Shown here in pieces: positions 4,793 through 8,514 of a stretch of DNA of 8,514 nt (position 1 is its first letter; each line of letters opens with the position of its first letter). The notes below the pieces were generated by a model. It searched no databases and had not been told where the DNA came from. It was given only the letters and a program-made list of their open reading frames with translations. Position numbers and translations under genes: made by a program. The DNA comes from CALKWS01 sp035302405 (lineage in GTDB: Bacteria; Actinomycetota; Actinomycetes; Actinomycetales; Beutenbergiaceae): assembly GCA_035302405.1 (NCBI GenBank), contig DATGSR010000029.1:1-8514 (forward strand). Reading direction: 5' to 3'.

Positions 4793-7327
4793 TCAGGTGC
4801 GAAGGTGTGCGCCGTGGCGCTCCGCCGCCAGGGCCACGACTTGTTCGCGGACCCGGGCGGAGTCCTCGGCGGTCAGTGTGCGGTCCGGGGCCCGCAAGCG
4901 GAGCGCGAACGCGAGCGAGACCTGATCGGGGCCGATGGACTCACCCTCGTACCGGTCGAACAGGTGCACCGACTCGGCCAGTTCCCCGGCCCCGTCGCGC
5001 ACCGTTGCCAGCACCTGCCCGGCGGGTACAGCGCGGGACACCACGAGCGCGATGTCTTCCTTCGCAGCCGGGTAGGTGGACACCGGCTGGAACTGCGCCG
5101 GGCCCTGCGGCGCGGCCGCGATCATCGCATCCAGGTCCACCTCGAAGGCCACCGTGCGCGCAGGTAACCCGAGCGCGGTGATGACCTTGGGGGCCAACTC
5201 TCCGGCATGCCCGAACGATTGGTCCGCAGGCCCGCGAACCTGGGCGCACCGTCCGGGGTGGAATGGTGGCCGGTCGGGATCGGCTTCCAACCGCACGTCC
5301 AGGCCGAGCACGCCGGCGATACGCTGCACGGCGCTGATCGCATCGGTGTAGTCGGCGGCACGGGCCGCGGTGTGCACCCCGGGCAGGTCTGCGTGCCCGG
5401 TGAACACGCCGGCCAGGTGGCGCGGCTGGTCCGGCACGGCCGCGTGGATCGCGGCCAGGTCTGCCGCGGAGGGCAGTTCTCCCAGAGACGGCAGCGGACT
5501 GGCCTGGCGGCGGCCGGGTTTGGTCACCATGCCGATCTCGAAGATTGCCACATCGGTCAGCCCTCGGCCGACATTGCGGACCGCGGCGTCGACCAGCGTG
5601 TGCAACAAGGTAGAGCGCAGGTAGGGCTGCTTGTCGGTCAACGGGTTGGTGAGCCGCATGGCCAATCTGCGCTCGTCGTCGTCGGCAAGGCCCAACTCAT
5701 CATCGCGCTGCGCACTGGTGAAGGGATAGGTCAGTACCTGCACCATTCCGGCGTCTGCCAGCGCCTGCGCCACCCGCCGGCGCCGCTGCTGCGCCGCCGT
5801 CAGGCCCCGTCCGGGCCGGGCGGTCGGCAGCACCGAGGGCACCTGGTCATACCCCTGCAGGCGGACGACCTCCTCGACCAGGTCCTCAGCGCCGGTTAGG
5901 TCCGGCCGCCAGGAGGGCGGGACCACCACCAAGTCGCCGGAATCGGAGTTAGTGATCTTCGCGCCCAGGTCGGTGAGGGTCTGGCGCACCTGCTGCAGGG
6001 TGTAATCCACCCCAACGAGGCGCGCGGGCAGCCCGGGATCCAAGGTGATGGGCCCCGGGGCGGTGGTGTTGTCCAGGTCGCTCACCGCGGCGTCCTCCCG
6101 GCCACCGGCGTAGCGCACCAGGAGATCCACCACCATCTGCGCGGCAACCGGCGGCAACTGCGGGTCCACGCCCCGTTCGAACCGTTTGGCGGCCTCCGAG
6201 GGCAGGCGGTGGCGCCGGGCGGTGCGCGCCACGGTGATCGGATCGAAATGCGCGGCCTCGATGAGCACATCGGTGGTTCCCGGATCGACCTCGGTCTCCG
6301 CCCCGCCCATCACCCCCGCCAGGCCGAGGATGCGGGCGCCGTGCCCGCCGGCGGAATCCGTGATGAGCAGGTCTTCGGCATCCAGGGTACGTTTCACGTC
6401 GTCGAGCGTGGTGAGGCGCTCACCTGGCCGGGCGCGGCGTACGACGATGGGCGCCACGAGGCTGTCCAGATCGTAGGCGTGGATGGGCTGGCCCAGGTCC
6501 AGCATCACGTAGTTGGTGATGTCCACGGCCACCGAGATCGGTCGCATCCCGGCTTGCCGCAGCCGTCTGGCCATCCAGTCCGGGGTCGGCGCCTGCGGGT
6601 CCACACCGCGCACGATGCGGGTGCTGAACCGGTCGCAGCCCACCTGCCCGTGGATCGGGGCCCGGTCCTCTACGGCGACGGCGAAACCCTCATCGGTTGG
6701 GCCCGGCGGCGCGGCGTGCGGGAGTGCGGGGTCGGTGAACACGGCGCCGGTGGCATGGGCGTACTCCCGGGCGATTCCGCGCACGCTGAAGCAGTGCCCG
6801 TGGTCCGGGGTGACGTTGACCTCCAGTACCTGTTGGTCCAGTCCGAGCAGGCTCAGGGCGTCGCTGCCGGGGTCGGGTGCGTCCTCGTCGAGCACGAGGA
6901 TGCCGGCGTGGTCCTCCCCCACGCCCAGTTCGGCGGCGGAGCAGATCATCCCGTCCGAGACGTGACCGTACGTCTTTCGGGCACTGATCTCGAAGCCGCC
7001 CGGTAGCACCGCTCCGGGCAGGGCCACGACCACGGCGTCGCCCTCGGTGAAGTTGTGCGCACCGCACACGATGCCGCGCGTCTCGGCATCCTCGGGGTTG
7101 TGCTCGCCGACGTCCACCTGACACCAGGCGATGGTCTTGCCGTTGGAGTGTTCCTCCTTGGTGATCTCCTGCACCCGGCCCACTACCACCGGTCCGGTGA
7201 TCTCGGGGGTGTGGATCTCCTCTTCCTCCAGCCCCACCCGGACCAGGGCGGCGGCCACGTCGGTGATGGCGGTGCCCGGTGGGACCTCGACGTGCTCACG
7301 CAACCAGTCGACCGTTACGTGCGGCAT
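4793..7327 (-). CDS. pheT: Phenylalanine--tRNA ligase beta subunit PheT
   Basis: PheT is the large subunit of the cytosolic (alpha-beta)2 enzyme that charges tRNA-Phe; it binds tRNA and edits mischarged Tyr-tRNA-Phe. The 844-residue protein has the full bacterial layout. After the N-terminal segment MPHVTVDWLREHVEVP comes the OB-fold tRNA-binding domain (about 42-150, with GIVCGAHNF and SDGMICSAAELG). The B3/B4 editing domain follows (about 220-395, with QPIHAYD at 280-286 and GVMGG at 338-342), then B5 (about 410-497, ending PSWRPDLTGAEDLVEEV and LQGYDQVP). The catalytic-like core spans about 500-735, and the C-terminal ferredoxin-like anticodon-binding domain about 748-843 (STYPAAKEDIALVV). 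The open frame extends upstream to 7549 inside pheS, but the ATG at 7327 starts the family sequence and has a strong AAGGAGG 6 bases before it. The ATG shares one base with the pheS stop (TGATG), implying coupled translation and matched subunit supply. Confidence 0.98.
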   Translation of the reverse strand: MPHVTVDWLREHVEVPPGTAITDVAAALVRVGLEEEEIHTPEITGPVVVGRVQEITKEEHSNGKTIAWCQVDVGEHNPEDAETRGIVCGAHNFTEGDAVVVALPGAVLPGGFEISARKTYGHVSDGMICSAAELGVGEDHAGILVLDEDAPDPGSDALSLLGLDQQVLEVNVTPDHGHCFSVRGIAREYAHATGAVFTDPALPHAAPPGPTDEGFAVAVEDRAPIHGQVGCDRFSTRIVRGVDPQAPTPDWMARRLRQAGMRPISVAVDITNYVMLDLGQPIHAYDLDSLVAPIVVRRARPGERLTTLDDVKRTLDAEDLLITDSAGGHGARILGLAGVMGGAETEVDPGTTDVLIEAAHFDPITVARTARRHRLPSEAAKRFERGVDPQLPPVAAQMVVDLLVRYAGGREDAAVSDLDNTTAPGPITLDPGLPARLVGVDYTLQQVRQTLTDLGAKITNSDSGDLVVVPPSWRPDLTGAEDLVEEVVRLQGYDQVPSVLPTARPGRGLTAAQQRRRRVAQALADAGMVQVLTYPFTSAQRDDELGLADDDERRLAMRLTNPLTDKQPYLRSTLLHTLVDAAVRNVGRGLTDVAIFEIGMVTKPGRRQASPLPSLGELPSAADLAAIHAAVPDQPRHLAGVFTGHADLPGVHTAARAADYTDAISAVQRIAGVLGLDVRLEADPDRPPFHPGRCAQVRGPADQSFGHAGELAPKVITALGLPARTVAFEVDLDAMIAAAPQGPAQFQPVSTYPAAKEDIALVVSRAVPAGQVLATVRDGAGELAESVHLFDRYEGESIGPDQVSLAFALRLRAPDRTLTAEDSARVREQVVALAAERHGAHLRT

Positions 7328-8376
7328 CAGCGGCCTCCTTGCAGTGAGAAGCGGATATCGCCCTCGACCATGTCGTGCATGTCCTCGATGCCGTGGCGCA
7401 GCATCAAGGTGCGTTCCAGACCCATGCCGAAGGCGAAACCGGTGTACTCCTGCGGGTCGATGCCGCAGGCTCGCAGGACGTTCGGGTGGACCATGCCGCA
7501 GCCGCCCCATTCGATCCAGCCCGGCCCGCCCTTCTTCTGCGGGAACCACAGGTCCATCTCGGCGCTGGGCTCGGTGAATGGAAAGAAACTCGGCCGGATC
7601 CGGGTGTGGGCCTCGGCGCCGAACATCGCCTGGGCGAAGTGGTCCAGCACTCCGTGCAGGTGGGCCATGGTGAGCCCCTTGTCCACCGCAAGTCCCTCCA
7701 CCTGGTGGAACACCGGGGTGTGGGTGGCGTCCAGTTCGTCGGTGCGGAACACCTTCCCGGGGCAGGCGACGTACACCGGCACCCCGCGTTCCAGCATGGT
7801 GCGGGCCTGCACCGGGGAGGTATGCGTGCGCAGCACGAGGTGTTCCGCCGCGCCGTCGTCCTCATCGGCCACGAAGAACGTGTCCTGCATCTGCCGCGCG
7901 GGGTGGTCCGGGCCGAAGTTCAACGCGTCGAAGTTGAACCATTCGTGTTCAACCTCGGGGCCCTCGGCGATGTCCCAGCCCATCGAGATGAAGAAGTCGG
8001 CGATCTCCTCGCTCAGTGTTTCCAGCGGGTGCCGGGCCCCCATCGGCCGCCGGTTCACCGGGATGGTCACGTCTACGGCTTCCGTGCGCAGTACCTCCGC
8101 ATCGCGCTGGGCGGTCAGCACTTCCTCCCGCTCCGCGAGCGCCTTGTTCACCCGGCCGCGGGCTTGGCCCATGGCTCGGCCTGCGGTTGCCTTGTCCGCC
8201 TTGTCCAGGGAGCCGATCGCCCGATTGGCCAAGACCAACGGGCTGGAGTCGCCGAGGTGGGTGATCCGCGCCTGCTTGAGTTCCTCGAGGTTGCTCGACG
8301 CGGCGATGGCGCTCAGGGCATCTGCGACGGCACTGTCGATGGCCTCTGTATCCAGAGGTGAGATCGGGCTGGACAT
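7327..8376 (-). CDS. pheS: Phenylalanine--tRNA ligase alpha subunit PheS
   Basis: PheS is the catalytic subunit of phenylalanyl-tRNA synthetase, a class II enzyme that activates Phe with ATP and joins it to tRNA-Phe. The 349-residue product has normal length. Residues 1-100 form the N-terminal helical, tRNA-binding arm (family knowledge; charged heptad-like sequence). The catalytic domain begins at RHPLETLSEEI (115-125). Motif 2 is FRTDELDATHTPVFHQVEG (210-228), and motif 3 is GFAFGMGLERTLML (313-326) with the ATP-binding arginine (Arg322). Ala315 in GFAFG corresponds to E. coli Ala294, the residue that sets Phe specificity; it is the wild-type alanine. The ATG at 8376 has GGAAGG 5 bases upstream. 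pheT follows with a one-base overlap. The 138 bases upstream hold no convincing promoter but a possible leader peptide and hairpins. In many relatives a TrmH-type rRNA methyltransferase lies upstream; it is not visible here. Confidence 0.98.
   Translation of the reverse strand: MSSPISPLDTEAIDSAVADALSAIAASSNLEELKQARITHLGDSSPLVLANRAIGSLDKADKATAGRAMGQARGRVNKALAEREEVLTAQRDAEVLRTEAVDVTIPVNRRPMGARHPLETLSEEIADFFISMGWDIAEGPEVEHEWFNFDALNFGPDHPARQMQDTFFVADEDDGAAEHLVLRTHTSPVQARTMLERGVPVYVACPGKVFRTDELDATHTPVFHQVEGLAVDKGLTMAHLHGVLDHFAQAMFGAEAHTRIRPSFFPFTEPSAEMDLWFPQKKGGPGWIEWGGCGMVHPNVLRACGIDPQEYTGFAFGMGLERTLMLRHGIEDMHDMVEGDIRFSLQGGR
7334..7340 (-). promoter_or_regulatory. Ribosome binding site of pheT
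   Basis: AAGGAGG on the minus strand, inside the last pheS codons, lies 6 bases before the pheT ATG. It is the strongest Shine-Dalgarno sequence noted in the window and decides the pheT start against the longer open frame that runs up into pheS. Confidence 0.85.
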
Positions 8377-8381
8377 ACGAA

Positions 8382-8387
8382 CCTTCC
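8382..8387 (-). promoter_or_regulatory. Ribosome binding site of pheS
   Basis: GGAAGG on the minus strand ends 5 bases before the pheS ATG, supporting the start at 8376 and a transcript with a real leader. Confidence 0.7.
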
Positions 8388-8415
8388 GGGAGTGGTCACT
8401 GCTGGTGGTCGGGAT

Positions 8416-8471
8416 GGCCCGCCCGGGGCGTGACTGCGTGGCTCAACCGCGCGCAGGCCCACGGACGGGCC
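8416..8471 (-). other. Alternative RNA pairings in the pheS leader
   Basis: On the minus strand, GGCCC and GGGCC (8467-8471 and 8456-8460) can form a 5-base stem with a 6-base loop. The same first arm, extended to GGCCCGTCCG (8462-8471), can instead pair over 10 bases, one of them G-U, with CGGGCGGGCC (8416-8425). The two pairings exclude each other, as in attenuators, but GC-rich DNA yields such matches easily and no U-run follows. Confidence 0.25.
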
Positions 8472-8499
8472 GGCTAAATCGACGCGGGAACGAACACAT
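8443..8499 (-). CDS. Possible leader peptide of pheST (18 residues, two Phe codons)
   Basis: Upstream of pheS on the same strand, an ATG opens an 18-codon frame MCSFPRRFSRPVRGPARG followed by TGA, 66 bases before the pheS start. It has Phe codons TTC and TTT at positions 4 and 8; TTT is uncommon in such GC-rich DNA. Part of a GGCCC/GGGCC hairpin lies inside it. This resembles the design of amino-acid-sensing leader peptides, such as pheM of E. coli pheST. Against it: only two Phe codons, no T-tract terminator, a GGAG only 2 bases from the ATG, and short frames are common by chance. A CATGAT at 8506-8511 could be a weak -10 for a leaderless start at this ATG. Function is inferred only. Confidence 0.25.
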   Translation of the reverse strand: MCSFPRRFSRPVRGPARG

Positions 8500-8514
8500 G
8501 GCTCCATCATGGCA

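Noticed and set aside
5207..7006. Plus-strand frames of 230 and 265 codons opposite pheT
   Set aside because: Antisense shadows of an intact PheT; His/Gly/Val-rich with no recognisable domain.
7328..7549. Extension of pheT upstream into pheS
   Set aside because: It overlaps the conserved end of pheS in another frame; the ATG at 7327 has a strong Shine-Dalgarno sequence and begins the family sequence.
7375..8361. 328-codon plus-strand frame opposite pheS
   Set aside because: Antisense shadow of a complete PheS with motifs 2 and 3; composition typical of reverse-strand frames.
8313..8510. 65-codon minus-strand frame across the pheS start
   Set aside because: It overlaps the pheS N-terminus in another frame, has no recognisable domain and is Pro/Arg/Ser-rich as expected by chance.
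8377..8514. T-box riboswitch before pheS
   Set aside because: The 138 bases are too short for a full T-box and show neither its conserved T-box sequence nor a specifier loop or terminator with a U-run.

Overview
The window is a GC-rich stretch of chromosome (about 70% GC by eye) from a bacterium that is almost certainly an actinomycete (Actinomycetota). The ArgC, ArgJ, PheS and PheT proteins are full family members with actinobacterial features. The ArgC C-terminus, for example, closely follows the Mycobacterium tuberculosis protein as I remember it. The order pheS-pheT-argC-argJ is the usual actinobacterial arrangement. I cannot name a genus from this sequence.

Layout from left to right: argJ (minus strand, last few codons off the left edge) and argC (minus) form an arginine-biosynthesis operon with a 4-base overlap, transcribed leftwards. 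A 115-base divergent spacer follows, with a candidate ArgR operator on the argC start. Next come two plus-strand genes 11 bases apart: a peptide deformylase (def) with an acidic N-terminal extension, and a zinc-free quinone oxidoreductase. They converge on a minus-strand flavodoxin-domain gene. Upstream of that gene lies a GGGACC-AA-GGTCCC palindrome resembling a DosR/DevR box. The rest is the phenylalanyl-tRNA synthetase operon pheS-pheT (minus), joined by a one-base stop/start overlap, with 138 bases of leader region at the right edge.

How the genes relate: PheS and PheT form the (alpha-beta)2 enzyme that charges tRNA-Phe. ArgC and ArgJ carry out the NAGSA dehydrogenase and the ornithine acetyltransferase steps of the acetylated arginine pathway. 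Def removes the formyl group from nascent proteins. The quinone reductase and flavodoxin are redox proteins. The block flavodoxin / def-qor sits between pheT and argC, which are close neighbours in many relatives.

This is mostly housekeeping DNA and I see no mobile element, CRISPR array, tRNA or rRNA. The points of interest are regulatory: (1) a DosR-like box centred 42.5 bases upstream of the flavodoxin ATG; (2) an ARG box merged with a TATAGT -10 element on the argC start, with spacing that suggests a leaderless transcript beginning at a GTG two codons inside the annotated ORF; (3) a possible 18-residue leader peptide with two Phe codons and alternative RNA pairings upstream of pheS. All three are inferences from sequence alone.
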